This document shows positions 1 through 9,167 of a stretch of 18,277 nt of DNA, piece by piece. Every line of letters starts with the position of its first letter. Within the stretch, counting starts at the first letter, position 1. The notes beneath the pieces were generated by a model. That model ran no database searches and was not told where the DNA came from. It was given only the letters and a program-made list of their open reading frames with translations. The stretch covers positions 1 to 18,277 of the forward strand of contig JAZADL010000175.1 in NCBI GenBank assembly GCA_036123635.1. The letters are read 5' to 3'. The position numbers were made by a program, and so were the translations under genes. The stretch comes from UBA9410 sp036123635. GTDB taxonomy: Bacteria; Actinomycetota; Acidimicrobiia; Acidimicrobiales; MedAcidi-G1.

Positions 1-77
1 AGAAGAAGATGAAGTCCATCGGACGGGTCGACGTGCCCCAGGAGGCCTTCATCTCCGCCCTCAGGCTCGATGACTGA
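1..77 (+). CDS. lepA: Elongation factor 4 (LepA), C-terminal end only
   Basis: Reading from base 3, the last 24 codons before the TGA at 75-77 encode KKMKSIGRVDVPQEAF followed by ISALRLDD. This matches the conserved C-terminal tail of LepA/EF4, in which a lysine-rich KRMKxIGxVxxPQEAF segment ends the protein. LepA is a ribosome-associated translational GTPase. The GTPase and EF-G-like domains lie upstream of the window. The next gene, hrcA, begins 57 bases after the stop, and lepA followed by hrcA-dnaJ is a common order in Actinomycetota (often with hemW between; it is absent here). The call rests on the tail alone, but the motif is distinctive. Confidence 0.85.
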   Translation, partial: KKMKSIGRVDVPQEAFISALRLDD

Positions 78-121
78 TTGTTATTGCCTGGAGGGCATCC
101 GACGGCCCTGAGGGTGGCCGA

Positions 122-127
122 TAGCAT
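122..127 (+). promoter_or_regulatory. Probable -10 element of hrcA (leaderless)
   Basis: TAGCAT ends 7 bases before the GTG at 135. The spacing matches that of the -10-like hexamers before the bldD-like gene, the ftsE leader ORF, 12520, 13852, pgsA and gcvH. No convincing -35 is visible. Transcription from here would start at or next to the GTG. Confidence 0.5.
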
Positions 128-134
128 CAACTCC

Positions 135-1142
135 GTGTTGGAGGACCGCAAGGCGAGCATCCTGAGCGCCGTCGTCGAGGAGTACATCAAAACCGCACAA
201 CCGGTTGGCTCAGCCCGGGTCGCTGACTCGTATGAGATTGACGTTTCCTCGGCAACTGTCCGCAACGAGTTGGCCACCCTCGAGGAACAGGGGTACTTGG
301 TACAGCCCCATACCTCGGCGGGCCGGGTGCCAACCGAAAAGGCCTACCGGTTCTTCGTGGATCGGATCGACGGCCCGGGGACCCTGGACGCCGCCGACCG
401 GGAGCAGGTACAGGCGTTCTTCCGCCGGTCGCACCGAGAGATGGAGCAGATGCTGGCCGAGACCAGCAGTCTGCTGGCCGACCTGACAGGGAGTGCGGCC
501 GTGGTTCTTGCCCCCGACCGTGACCAGCAGGAGGTTCGGTCGGTTCAGGTGGTCGGCCTGACCCGGGACCTAGCGCTCCTAGTGCTAGTCATGGCCAACG
601 GCACGGTCGAGAAACACACCTTGGAATTGGAGGAGGAGGCCGCTGACCCCTCGGAGGCCACTCTGGCCGTGGCGGCCGCCCACCTTTCCGGAGCACTGAT
701 TGGCCACCGACTACAGGCCGTCGACCGGACACCGGTGACCGGGGATCCAGCGATAGACGCCGTACTCGCAACGGTGTCGGAAGTCCTGGCCGAGCGGTCG
801 GCACGGGTTGAACGGGCTTGGGTGGGTGGTCGGGCCCAGGTGGCGGCGGCTTTTGGTGAAGTTGAGAGAGTCCGCGAGGTATTGGACATCCTGGAACGCC
901 AGTTCGTGGTTGTCAGCTTGGTCCGCGACGTCATTGACCGGGGCCTGAGCGTGGCCATCGGAACAGAGACCGGACTGGAGCCGCTAGCAGACTGCTCTGT
1001 GGTCGTGGCGCCGTACGAGATTGAGGGCCAGACAGCTGGTTCGATCGGGGTGCTTGGACCGACCCGCATGGACTACACACAGGCTCTGGCCACAGTGGCG
1101 GTGGTAGGACGGCGTCTCGGCGATCGTCTTACCGAGGGCTGA
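135..1142 (+). CDS. hrcA: Heat-inducible transcription repressor HrcA
   Basis: HrcA represses groE/dnaK-type chaperone operons by binding the CIRCE operator and needs GroEL for its active fold. The 335-residue protein starts with an N-terminal winged helix (about residues 1-80) carrying SSATVRNEL (38-46) and HTSAGRVPTEKAYRFFVD (59-76), both hallmark HrcA segments. A GAF-like dimerisation region follows, and the C-terminus has GPTRMDY. The reading frame is open from a TTG at 78. I chose GTG 135 because it gives MLEDRK, aligned with the family start MLDERK, and because a TAGCAT hexamer ends 7 bases upstream. GTG 114 and TTG 138 are alternatives. The 3' end lies 3 bases from dnaJ. No CIRCE element (TTAGCACTC-N9-GAGTGCTAA) is visible in the window, so its targets are probably elsewhere. 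Confidence 0.95.
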   Translation: MLEDRKASILSAVVEEYIKTAQPVGSARVADSYEIDVSSATVRNELATLEEQGYLVQPHTSAGRVPTEKAYRFFVDRIDGPGTLDAADREQVQAFFRRSHREMEQMLAETSSLLADLTGSAAVVLAPDRDQQEVRSVQVVGLTRDLALLVLVMANGTVEKHTLELEEEAADPSEATLAVAAAHLSGALIGHRLQAVDRTPVTGDPAIDAVLATVSEVLAERSARVERAWVGGRAQVAAAFGEVERVREVLDILERQFVVVSLVRDVIDRGLSVAIGTETGLEPLADCSVVVAPYEIEGQTAGSIGVLGPTRMDYTQALATVAVVGRRLGDRLTEG

Positions 1143-1145
1143 TCG

Positions 1146-2252
1146 ATGGCACGGGACCACTACGAGGTCCTAGGGGTGCCCCGAGATGCCAGCCCCGAGG
1201 AGGTGAAGCGGGCCTACAGAAGCCTTGCCCGCAAACACCATCCCGACGCCAACCAGGGGGACGGGGGGGCAGAGGCTGAGTTCAAGTTAGTGGCCGCCGC
1301 CTACGAGGTGCTCTCGGACCCAGACCGTCGCCGAAACTACGATCGATTTGGCCACGACGGGCCATCGACCGGGATGGCCGGCGATCCCTTCGGGGGTATC
1401 GGCGACATCTTTGAGTCGTTCTTTGGTGGTGGTTTCGGCGGGGCCGGAGGGCGCCGATCGGGTCCGACGTCCGGCGAGGACCTCCAGACGACGATCGAGG
1501 TTGAGCTAGAGGACGCTGTATTCGGCTCTGAAGAGGAGATCACCGTCCGGACAGCGGTGGCTTGCACAGACTGTGAGGCCACCGGCTCGACACCTGGTAC
1601 CTCCGCGGAGCGATGCGGGGAGTGCTCGGGTACCGGCCATGTTCAGCGGGTTCGACAGTCACTGCTGGGGCAGATGGTGACTACCACGTCGTGTCCGGCC
1701 TGTGGAGGCCGAGGGGAGATCATCGCGGACCCTTGTGGAGCGTGCCGGGGCGAGGGTCGCCGGGTAGAGGAGCGGTCGTTCACCGTCAACGTTCGAGCCG
1801 GGGTCGATGAGGGTACGACGCTTCGACTCAGTGGTCGAGGGGCGGTGGGGCCACGTGGTGGTCCAGCCGGCGACCTTTACGTGCACGTAAGGATCCGCCC
1901 CCACGCGAAGTTCGAGCGCCACGACAGTGACCTCGTGCACAGGCTGCACCTGCCGATGACCCAGGCGGCTCTCGGAGTGGTACTGGACTACAAGACGTTG
2001 GACGGGACCGAGGTACTCCGGATCCCCGCCGGGACTCAAGGAGGCGAACTTTTTCGTTTCCGAGACCATGGTGTGCCCCACCTCCAGGGACGGGGCCGCG
2101 GCGATCTCGTGGTTGAGGTCGTGGTAGACACCCCCACCGATCTGACTGCCGAGGAAGAAGAGATCCTGCGTTCTCTGGCCGTCGAGCGTGGCGAGGTGGT
2201 GGCCGAGCCTGGGGACGGCCTGCTGTCCAGAATCCGTTCGGCCTTCCGATGA
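1146..2252 (+). CDS. dnaJ: Chaperone protein DnaJ (DnaJ2 type, hrcA-linked)
   Basis: This is a co-chaperone that stimulates the DnaK ATPase and delivers unfolded proteins. The 368 residues show the full type I layout: a J domain (4-68) with the HPD motif at 32-34, a Gly/Phe-rich linker (about 74-106), four zinc-binding repeats (Cys 140/143, 157/160, 183/186, 197/200), then the C-terminal substrate-binding and dimerisation domains. The first zinc repeat is degenerate, CTDCEATG, with alanine where CxxCxGxG has glycine. A GAGGG Shine-Dalgarno at 1134-1138 lies 7 bases before the ATG. The gene is in an operon with hrcA (3-base gap) and rsmE (ATGA overlap). dnaK and grpE are not in the window. This is the usual setting of the second actinobacterial DnaJ rather than of the dnaK-grpE-dnaJ copy. 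Confidence 0.96.
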   Translation: MARDHYEVLGVPRDASPEEVKRAYRSLARKHHPDANQGDGGAEAEFKLVAAAYEVLSDPDRRRNYDRFGHDGPSTGMAGDPFGGIGDIFESFFGGGFGGAGGRRSGPTSGEDLQTTIEVELEDAVFGSEEEITVRTAVACTDCEATGSTPGTSAERCGECSGTGHVQRVRQSLLGQMVTTTSCPACGGRGEIIADPCGACRGEGRRVEERSFTVNVRAGVDEGTTLRLSGRGAVGPRGGPAGDLYVHVRIRPHAKFERHDSDLVHRLHLPMTQAALGVVLDYKTLDGTEVLRIPAGTQGGELFRFRDHGVPHLQGRGRGDLVVEVVVDTPTDLTAEEEEILRSLAVERGEVVAEPGDGLLSRIRSAFR

Positions 2253-2959
2253 CCGGTGTGCCGCCCGACGGTCAGGGCGGTCCCCACGTCTACGTTGAAG
2301 ACCTCGATAAGCCAGCCCTCACCGACGAGGACCACCACCACCTAGCCCGGGTGCTTCGCCTCCGCGACGGCGACTCGCTGACCGTCGGAGACGGCTTTGG
2401 GCGGTGGTGCCCGGCCCGCTTTGGTTCCAACCTCCGGATCGCCGGCGAGGTGGTTGCGGTCCCTCCGCCCTCCCGGACGGTGGCCGTGGGGTTTGCCCTA
2501 ATCAAGGGGGGGCGACCGGAACTAGTAGTCCAGAAGTTGACCGAGTTAGGAGTGGATCACATCCTTCCGCTGGCTACGGAACGTTCTGTGGTTCGGTGGA
2601 ACGAGGCCAAGATTGCTTCACAGCACGAGCGGATGATCCGGGTGGCCCGAGAGGCCGGCATGCAGTCGCGACGGGTGAGACTGCCCGAGGTGTTCCCGGT
2701 GGCTCCGGTGGTGTCCCTAGTCGATGCTGCGATGGCGCAACCGGGTGGGGAAGTGCTGGATGCCGACGTGGAGTTGCTGCTAGTGGGACCGGAGGGTGGT
2801 TGGACGCCCGAAGAACTTCAAGAAAGGCGACGTATCAGCCTGGGGTCCACGATCTTGCGGGCCGAGACGGCGGCCATCGTGGCCGGGGTTCTACTGACCG
2901 CCCTACGCGACGGTCGTATGGCGGAAGCCGACGGGAAACGAGGAGACCCAGCCCGGTAA
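2249..2959 (+). CDS. rsmE: 16S rRNA m3U1498 methyltransferase RsmE
   Basis: This SPOUT-class enzyme uses S-adenosylmethionine to methylate N3 of U1498 in 16S rRNA in the assembled 30S subunit. The 236-residue product is of normal family length. An N-terminal PUA-like part includes HHLARVLRLRDGD (29-41). The SPOUT knot carries VQKLTELG (94-101), LVGPEGGWTPEE (178-189) and LRAETAA (203-209), which form the trefoil knot and SAM pocket. The ATG overlaps the dnaJ stop as ATGA, so translation is probably coupled. hrcA-dnaJ-rsmE is a recurrent order in Actinomycetota. The last 15 or so residues are charged and look like an unconserved tail. Confidence 0.95.
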   Translation: MTGVPPDGQGGPHVYVEDLDKPALTDEDHHHLARVLRLRDGDSLTVGDGFGRWCPARFGSNLRIAGEVVAVPPPSRTVAVGFALIKGGRPELVVQKLTELGVDHILPLATERSVVRWNEAKIASQHERMIRVAREAGMQSRRVRLPEVFPVAPVVSLVDAAMAQPGGEVLDADVELLLVGPEGGWTPEELQERRRISLGSTILRAETAAIVAGVLLTALRDGRMAEADGKRGDPAR

Positions 2960-2980
2960 GAGCGCTGAACTGTCCAATAG

Positions 2981-3010
2981 TTGCTGACCACACAGCGCGG
3001 TCAGTACGGT
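2981..3010 (+). promoter_or_regulatory. Candidate promoter of the BldD-like gene
   Basis: TTGCTG (2981-2986) and TACGGT (3005-3010) are separated by 18 bases. TACGGT ends 8 bases before the GTG at 3019, consistent with a leaderless or nearly leaderless transcript. The region lies between the rsmE stop (2959) and the start of the regulator. Confidence 0.45.
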
Positions 3011-3012
3011 CA
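2985..3012. promoter_or_regulatory. Candidate operator: inverted and direct GGTCA half-sites
   Basis: TGACC (2985-2989) and GGTCA (2999-3003) form an inverted repeat with 9 bases between the arms, inside the spacer of the candidate promoter. A second GGTCA at 3008-3012 overlaps the -10. Such placement would suit repression, possibly by the adjacent regulator. It does not fit the published Streptomyces BldD box in spacing. The arms are short, so chance is possible. Confidence 0.3.
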
Positions 3013-3018
3013 CGTGCT

Positions 3019-3561
3019 GTGGCAAGAAGTTCGGACAATGGGGACGGCGAAGCCGGGGACTACAGCACCCAATTGGGTGACCGCATCCGGGTCATTCGGC
3101 GACAGAAGCGCCTATCACTCCAAGACGTGGAGGCGCGCTCGGATGCCGAGTTCAAGGCTTCGGTGCTCGGGGCCTACGAGCGAGGTGAACGCGCTGTATC
3201 TGTGCCCCGGCTCCACCGCCTAGCCGAGTTCTACAACGTTCCTGTGGACCAGCTCCTACCTCCGCTCGATGCTCGAACCGATGCCGAGACGGGAGGAACC
3301 GAGGAGTCCAGCGGGTGGACGACAGGCGACAAGGTCATCATCGACCTGGTGGCCCTCGGAGAAGCCTCCGGCCCACAGGTGGAGTTGATCCGCCGCTATT
3401 TGGAGATCATCCAGGTAAAGCGCCAGGACTTCAACGGACGGGTTCTCACTATTCGAGGCGACGACCTTCAGGCTCTGGCGGCCATCGTTGGAACGGGCGT
3501 CGACGAAGCGCCTGGCCGCTTGGTCGACATGGGGCTGTTCCGCAACACCCCGACCTCCTGA
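3019..3561 (+). CDS. BldD-like XRE-family regulator with c-di-GMP-binding signature
   Basis: This DNA-binding regulator resembles Streptomyces BldD along its whole length (180 versus about 167 residues). The N-terminal helix-turn-helix (about 17-80) includes LGDRIRVIRRQKRLSLQDVE and SVLGAYERGERAVSVPRLHRLA (read in two parts), close to BldD's YERGDRAVTVQRLAELA. After a variable linker (82-104), the C-terminal domain carries R135-x-D137, eight residues, then R146-x-x-D149. This is the RxD-x8-RxxD signature through which BldD binds c-di-GMP and dimerises. The frame is open far upstream into rsmE, but only the part from about 3019 resembles the family. GTG 3019 is chosen because TACGGT precedes it by 8 bases and it gives a family-like length. 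Next to secA it may be a global regulator; targets cannot be read here. Confidence 0.85.
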   Translation: MARSSDNGDGEAGDYSTQLGDRIRVIRRQKRLSLQDVEARSDAEFKASVLGAYERGERAVSVPRLHRLAEFYNVPVDQLLPPLDARTDAETGGTEESSGWTTGDKVIIDLVALGEASGPQVELIRRYLEIIQVKRQDFNGRVLTIRGDDLQALAAIVGTGVDEAPGRLVDMGLFRNTPTS

Positions 3562-3583
3562 TCGGCACCAGAAACGTGGTGAC

Positions 3584-3599
3584 GGCCCCCGGAGGGGCC
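3584..3599 (+). terminator. Hairpin downstream of the BldD-like gene
   Basis: GGCCCC (3584-3589), loop CGGA, GGGGCC (3594-3599) make a perfect 6-bp GC stem 22 bases after the stop. Flanking TGGT/ACCA could extend it with a 3-base bulge. No T-tract follows. It could be a weak terminator or an attenuator before secA. Confidence 0.4.
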
Positions 3600-3623
3600 A
3601 CCATCGCTCTACGGGCCGACCGG

Positions 3624-3629
3624 TAGTCT
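3624..3629 (+). promoter_or_regulatory. Possible -10 element of secA
   Basis: TAGTCT ends 10 bases before the secA ATG at 3640. The spacing is slightly longer than in the other units here and would give a leader of a few bases. There is no clear Shine-Dalgarno sequence before secA and no recognisable -35. Confidence 0.35.
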
Positions 3630-3639
3630 CAGTCGGACC

Positions 3640-6330
<2,691 letters not shown>

Positions 6331-6331
6331 T

Positions 6332-7441
6332 ATGCAGGACTTCACCGCTCAGTTACTCGCGCTCCGGAGTCGTCTAGACGAGGCGGCCACCTACCTCCGG
6401 ATCGCCGAGCAGCAACAGCATCGGACAGCGCTGGAAACAGAAATGGCCGACCCGGAGCTCTGGAACGATCAGGACCGGGGACGCCGGGTCCAGAAGGACT
6501 TGGCCCGGGTGGTCGAAGACCTTGAGCTCCACAGTGGCCTGATCACTCGGCTAGAGGATGCCGAGACATTGGCTGAACTGGCCTCCGAGGAGGAGGACGA
6601 AAGCCTGGAGGGCGAGATCACCGAGGCAGTTGCCGACCTGTCGTCACGCGTAGACGCCCTTGAGTTACGAAGTCTGTTTTCCGGGCAGTACGACGAAGGC
6701 GACGCTGTCTGCCACGTGCAGTCCGGTGCCGGGGGAACCGACGCCCAAGATTGGGCCGAGATTCTGGTGCGTATGTACACCCGCTGGGCCGATCGTCGGG
6801 GCTTTGACCTGGTGATGGAGTCAGTATCGGAGGGCACGGAAGCTGGCTTGAGCTCAGCTGAGTTCGTGGTCCGGGGGCGCCACGCCTTCGGCCTTCTTCA
6901 GGGCGAGCGGGGTGTGCACCGCCTCGTCCGGATCTCACCGTTCAACAAGGAGGCTAAGCGTCAGACGGCCTTCGCTTCCCTTCAGGTAGTGCCCTTCTTC
7001 GACGAGATTGTCGACGAAGTGGAGATCGACGAGGGGGATCTGCGGATCGACACCTACCGGTCCTCGGGTGCCGGCGGCCAGCACGTCAACGTCACTGACT
7101 CGGCGGTCCGCATCACGCACTTGCCGACTGGAATCGTGACTTCCTGCCAGAACGAGCGGAGCCAGCACCAGAACAAGGACCATGCCATGCAGATGCTGGC
7201 GGCCCGTCTGTTAGATCTGGAACGCCAGAAGCGTGACGCGGAACTGGCCGAGATCGGCGGCGAGCGGCGGGGCGTTGACTTCGGAAGTCAGATCCGGTCC
7301 TACGTGCTCCAGCCGTACCAGATGGTCAAGGATCTCCGAACCGAGCATGAGGTGGGTGACGTGGCCCGGGTGTTGGACGGGGAGTTGGACGGCTTCATGG
7401 AGGCCTATCTACGTTGGGCCCGGTCCCGTCCTGAGGGCTGA
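6332..7441 (+). CDS. prfB: Peptide chain release factor 2 (RF2)
   Basis: RF2 recognises UGA and UAA stop codons and triggers peptide release. The 369-residue product carries the codon-reading SPF tripeptide at 202-204 and the catalytic GGQ at 248-250 within SSGAGGQHVNVTDSAVR, plus SGAGGTDAQDWAE (131-143). SPF instead of P(A/V)T identifies RF2 rather than RF1. The frame is continuous from ATG 6332, so the autoregulatory +1 frameshift of E. coli prfB is absent, as in many actinobacteria. A GGGAG Shine-Dalgarno inside the secA end lies about 5 bases before the ATG, and the two genes are 1 base apart, so they are very likely co-transcribed. Two hairpins follow the stop. Confidence 0.97.
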   Translation: MQDFTAQLLALRSRLDEAATYLRIAEQQQHRTALETEMADPELWNDQDRGRRVQKDLARVVEDLELHSGLITRLEDAETLAELASEEEDESLEGEITEAVADLSSRVDALELRSLFSGQYDEGDAVCHVQSGAGGTDAQDWAEILVRMYTRWADRRGFDLVMESVSEGTEAGLSSAEFVVRGRHAFGLLQGERGVHRLVRISPFNKEAKRQTAFASLQVVPFFDEIVDEVEIDEGDLRIDTYRSSGAGGQHVNVTDSAVRITHLPTGIVTSCQNERSQHQNKDHAMQMLAARLLDLERQKRDAELAEIGGERRGVDFGSQIRSYVLQPYQMVKDLRTEHEVGDVARVLDGELDGFMEAYLRWARSRPEG

Positions 7442-7487
7442 CGACCGACTGGTCGGCAGTTCGCGGAGGCCTCAGGGCGCCGCGAAC
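7442..7487 (+). terminator. Two tandem hairpins after prfB
   Basis: CGACC-GACT-GGTCG (7442-7455) directly follows the stop. Then GTTCGCGG (7459-7466) pairs perfectly with CCGCGAAC (7480-7487), and the loop itself contains GCC-TCAG-GGC (7469-7478). No T-tract follows. This is the strongest hairpin group in the gap and is likely to end the secA-prfB transcript. Confidence 0.6.
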
Positions 7488-7504
7488 GGCTGACGGGCCT
7501 CTGG

Positions 7505-7510
7505 TACCGT
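7505..7510 (+). promoter_or_regulatory. Probable -10 element of the ftsE operon
   Basis: TACCGT ends 7 bases before the GTG at 7518, the first codon of the short leader ORF. It fits the TA(G/C)NNT-N6-8-start pattern of the other units. Transcription would begin about 50 bases before the ftsE ATG. No convincing -35 is visible. Confidence 0.45.
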
Positions 7511-7517
7511 GCGCGCC

Positions 7518-7571
7518 GTGCCGCTACGACCGCTCCACCTCGTATCGACGCGACACGGGGTTGAGCGATGA
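7518..7571 (+). CDS. Candidate leaderless 17-residue leader ORF overlapping ftsE
   Basis: GTG 7518 opens an 18-codon frame (MPLRPLHLVSTRHGVER, then TGA 7569-7571). Its stop overlaps the ftsE ATG as ATGA, the coupling arrangement seen at other junctions here. The -10-like TACCGT ends exactly 7 bases before the GTG, so the mRNA would begin with this codon. The ftsE start has only a weak GGGG at 7557-7560 as a ribosome site, so translation of the leader could load ribosomes on ftsE. The peptide is basic with two His and no recognised motif. It may act only through its translation. It could also be a chance frame, since 17 codons is short for GC-rich DNA. Confidence 0.4.
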   Translation: MPLRPLHLVSTRHGVER

Positions 7572-8266
7572 TCAAGTTGGAGGGCGTTTCCAAGATCTTC
7601 AAGGGTGACGTGGTGGCCCTGAAGAACGCCACGGCGGAAATCCAACGGGGTGAGTTCGTGTTCCTGGTAGGGCCGTCGGGTTCGGGGAAGTCCACCTTTA
7701 TTCGTCTCTTGAACCGGGAGGAGGTCGCCGATTCGGGCCGGATCATGGTGGCCGGCAAGGACGTCGGTGCCCTGAGCTCATGGAAGGTGCCCTACCTGCG
7801 CCGAAATATCGGCTATATCTTCCAGGACTACAAGCTCCTACCCAAGAAGACAGTCTACGAGAACGTGGCCTTTGGCCTGGAGGTGATTGGCCGACCCCGG
7901 CAGGTGGTCCGCCAACAGGTCCCGGCCATCCTCGAACTGGTTGGTTTGACCCGGAAGGCCGAACGTTTGCCGGGTGAGCTCTCGGGTGGTGAACAGCAGC
8001 GGGTATCAATCGCCCGGGCCTTTGTGAACCGGCCACTCATCCTGCTAGCCGACGAGCCCACGGGAAACCTCGACCCGGCTACCTCGGTGGGCATTATGCG
8101 GCTCCTGGACCGGATTAACCGGACTGGTACGACAGTGGTTATGGCTACCCACGACCGGAGCATCGTTGACACGATGCGACGACGAGTCATCGAGTTGGAC
8201 CGAGGGGTCATCAAGCGAGACGAGTCACGCGGGGTCTACGAGGACGGCCCGACCGGGATCTCCTGA
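7568..8266 (+). CDS. ftsE: Cell division ATP-binding protein FtsE
   Basis: FtsE is the ABC-type ATPase that, with FtsX, links ATP hydrolysis at the septum to activation of peptidoglycan hydrolases outside the cell. The 232-residue protein has Walker A GPSGSGKST (35-43), the Q-loop Gln86 in IFQDYKLLPKKTVYENVAF, signature LSGGEQQR (138-145), Walker B ILLADE (158-163) followed by PTGNLD, and the switch His195 in MATHD. The Q-loop segment is typical of FtsE. ATG 7568 gives the standard MIKLEGVSK start. It is followed after 1 base by ftsX. The prfB-ftsE-ftsX order is standard for Actinomycetota. Confidence 0.97.
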   Translation: MIKLEGVSKIFKGDVVALKNATAEIQRGEFVFLVGPSGSGKSTFIRLLNREEVADSGRIMVAGKDVGALSSWKVPYLRRNIGYIFQDYKLLPKKTVYENVAFGLEVIGRPRQVVRQQVPAILELVGLTRKAERLPGELSGGEQQRVSIARAFVNRPLILLADEPTGNLDPATSVGIMRLLDRINRTGTTVVMATHDRSIVDTMRRRVIELDRGVIKRDESRGVYEDGPTGIS

Positions 8267-8267
8267 C

Positions 8268-9164
8268 GTGCTCTACCGACTCTGGTACTACGTCCGCGAG
8301 ACAGTGGTCAGCCTGTGGCGAAACCTCAGCCTGACCTTGGCAGCCATTCTGACGGTGGCCATCTCCCTATCCCTCGTGGGTGCTTCGCTGCTAATCCGCG
8401 AGGGCGCCGACCGGGCAACGGCCCAGTTTCAGGAGGGGGTCGAGTTCATTGTGTTCATGGTGCCCGATGCCTCGACTGAACAAGACGCGGCCATCCGGAA
8501 CGTCTTGGACTCCAGTCCGGCGATCTCGAGGTACACCTATGTCGACAAGATGGCGGCCTACGAGGAGTTCCAGCGCCTCTTCACCGACAAGCCGGAGTTA
8601 GTCGAGAGCGTCTCGCCGGACGTCATGCCACCCTCCTATCGGATCGTGCCCACTAACCCGGAAGCAGGGAACGTGGCAGAGATGGCCCGTCAGTTTGGCG
8701 AGCAGCCCGGGGTGAAGGAGGTAGCGACCGCCACCGAGGCCATCCACCAGATCGAGGACTTCTCGAATCGAGTTAGCCAGGCCCTTCTGGTGGCGGCTGT
8801 CGTGTTGGTGGCTGTCTCTGCACTGCTCATCCTCAACACCGTGTTCACGGCGATCAGTGCTCGTCGCCAGGAAATCGAAGTCATGAAGGTTGTCGGGGCC
8901 ACTAACTGGTTCATCCGCATCCCATTCATGCTGGAGGGGACAATCCACGGCCTGATCGGTGCGGTGCTGGCCATACCAGCACTGTTTGTGGTCGACGACC
9001 AGGTACTGGCCTACTTCCAGGAGTCGGACGCGGTGCCGCTCTTCCGAGGGTTCGCAGTACCCGATGGCTACATCTGGGACATCAGCCTTTGGCTGCTCGC
9101 CATCGGCGGGGCGGTGGGCATGATCGGCTCAGCGGTGGCTGTCACCCGGTACACGGACGTCTGA
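8268..9164 (+). CDS. ftsX: Cell division membrane protein FtsX
   Basis: FtsX is the membrane partner of FtsE. It lacks transport activity and uses its extracellular loop to switch on cell-wall hydrolases. The 298 residues give four membrane segments (about 21-43, 171-193, 220-243, 270-292), with an extracytoplasmic domain of about 125 residues between the first two. The MLYRLWYYVRETVVSLWRNL amphipathic start and IEVMKVVGATNWFIRIPF are typical FtsX features. The frame is open upstream to ATG 8166 inside ftsE, but GTG 8268, 1 base after the ftsE stop, gives the family start and length. The usual neighbours smpB or a NlpC/P60 or M23 hydrolase are not here; a Rieske gene follows after 3 bases. 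Confidence 0.95.
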   Translation: MLYRLWYYVRETVVSLWRNLSLTLAAILTVAISLSLVGASLLIREGADRATAQFQEGVEFIVFMVPDASTEQDAAIRNVLDSSPAISRYTYVDKMAAYEEFQRLFTDKPELVESVSPDVMPPSYRIVPTNPEAGNVAEMARQFGEQPGVKEVATATEAIHQIEDFSNRVSQALLVAAVVLVAVSALLILNTVFTAISARRQEIEVMKVVGATNWFIRIPFMLEGTIHGLIGAVLAIPALFVVDDQVLAYFQESDAVPLFRGFAVPDGYIWDISLWLLAIGGAVGMIGSAVAVTRYTDV

Positions 9165-9167
9165 GCG

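Noticed and set aside
78..134. Longer hrcA start at TTG 78 or GTG 114
   Set aside because: The extra residues do not resemble HrcA, and GTG 135 has both the family start (MLEDRK) and a TAGCAT 7 bases upstream. GTG 114 has GGAGGG 18 bases away, too far.
545..1069. Minus-strand 174-codon frame opposite hrcA
   Set aside because: Low-complexity Ser/Thr/Arg translation, typical of the antisense of a GC-rich gene, with no start signal.
1619..1630. GAGTGCT resembling half of a CIRCE element
   Set aside because: It lies inside the dnaJ zinc-finger codons and has no matching TTAGCACTC arm 9 bases away.
2404..3018. Long open extension upstream of the BldD-like gene
   Set aside because: It overlaps rsmE in another frame, and its translation does not look like any protein domain. 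Only the part after about 3019 matches the regulator family.
6332..6420. Programmed +1 frameshift in prfB
   Set aside because: The frame is continuous from ATG 6332 with a normal RF2 N-terminus; there is no in-frame TGA in the first 30 codons.
7442..7567. Possible small RNA in the prfB-ftsE gap
   Set aside because: The two hairpins fit a terminator for prfB, and the rest is explained by the promoter and the short leader ORF; no tmRNA or known RNA features are visible.
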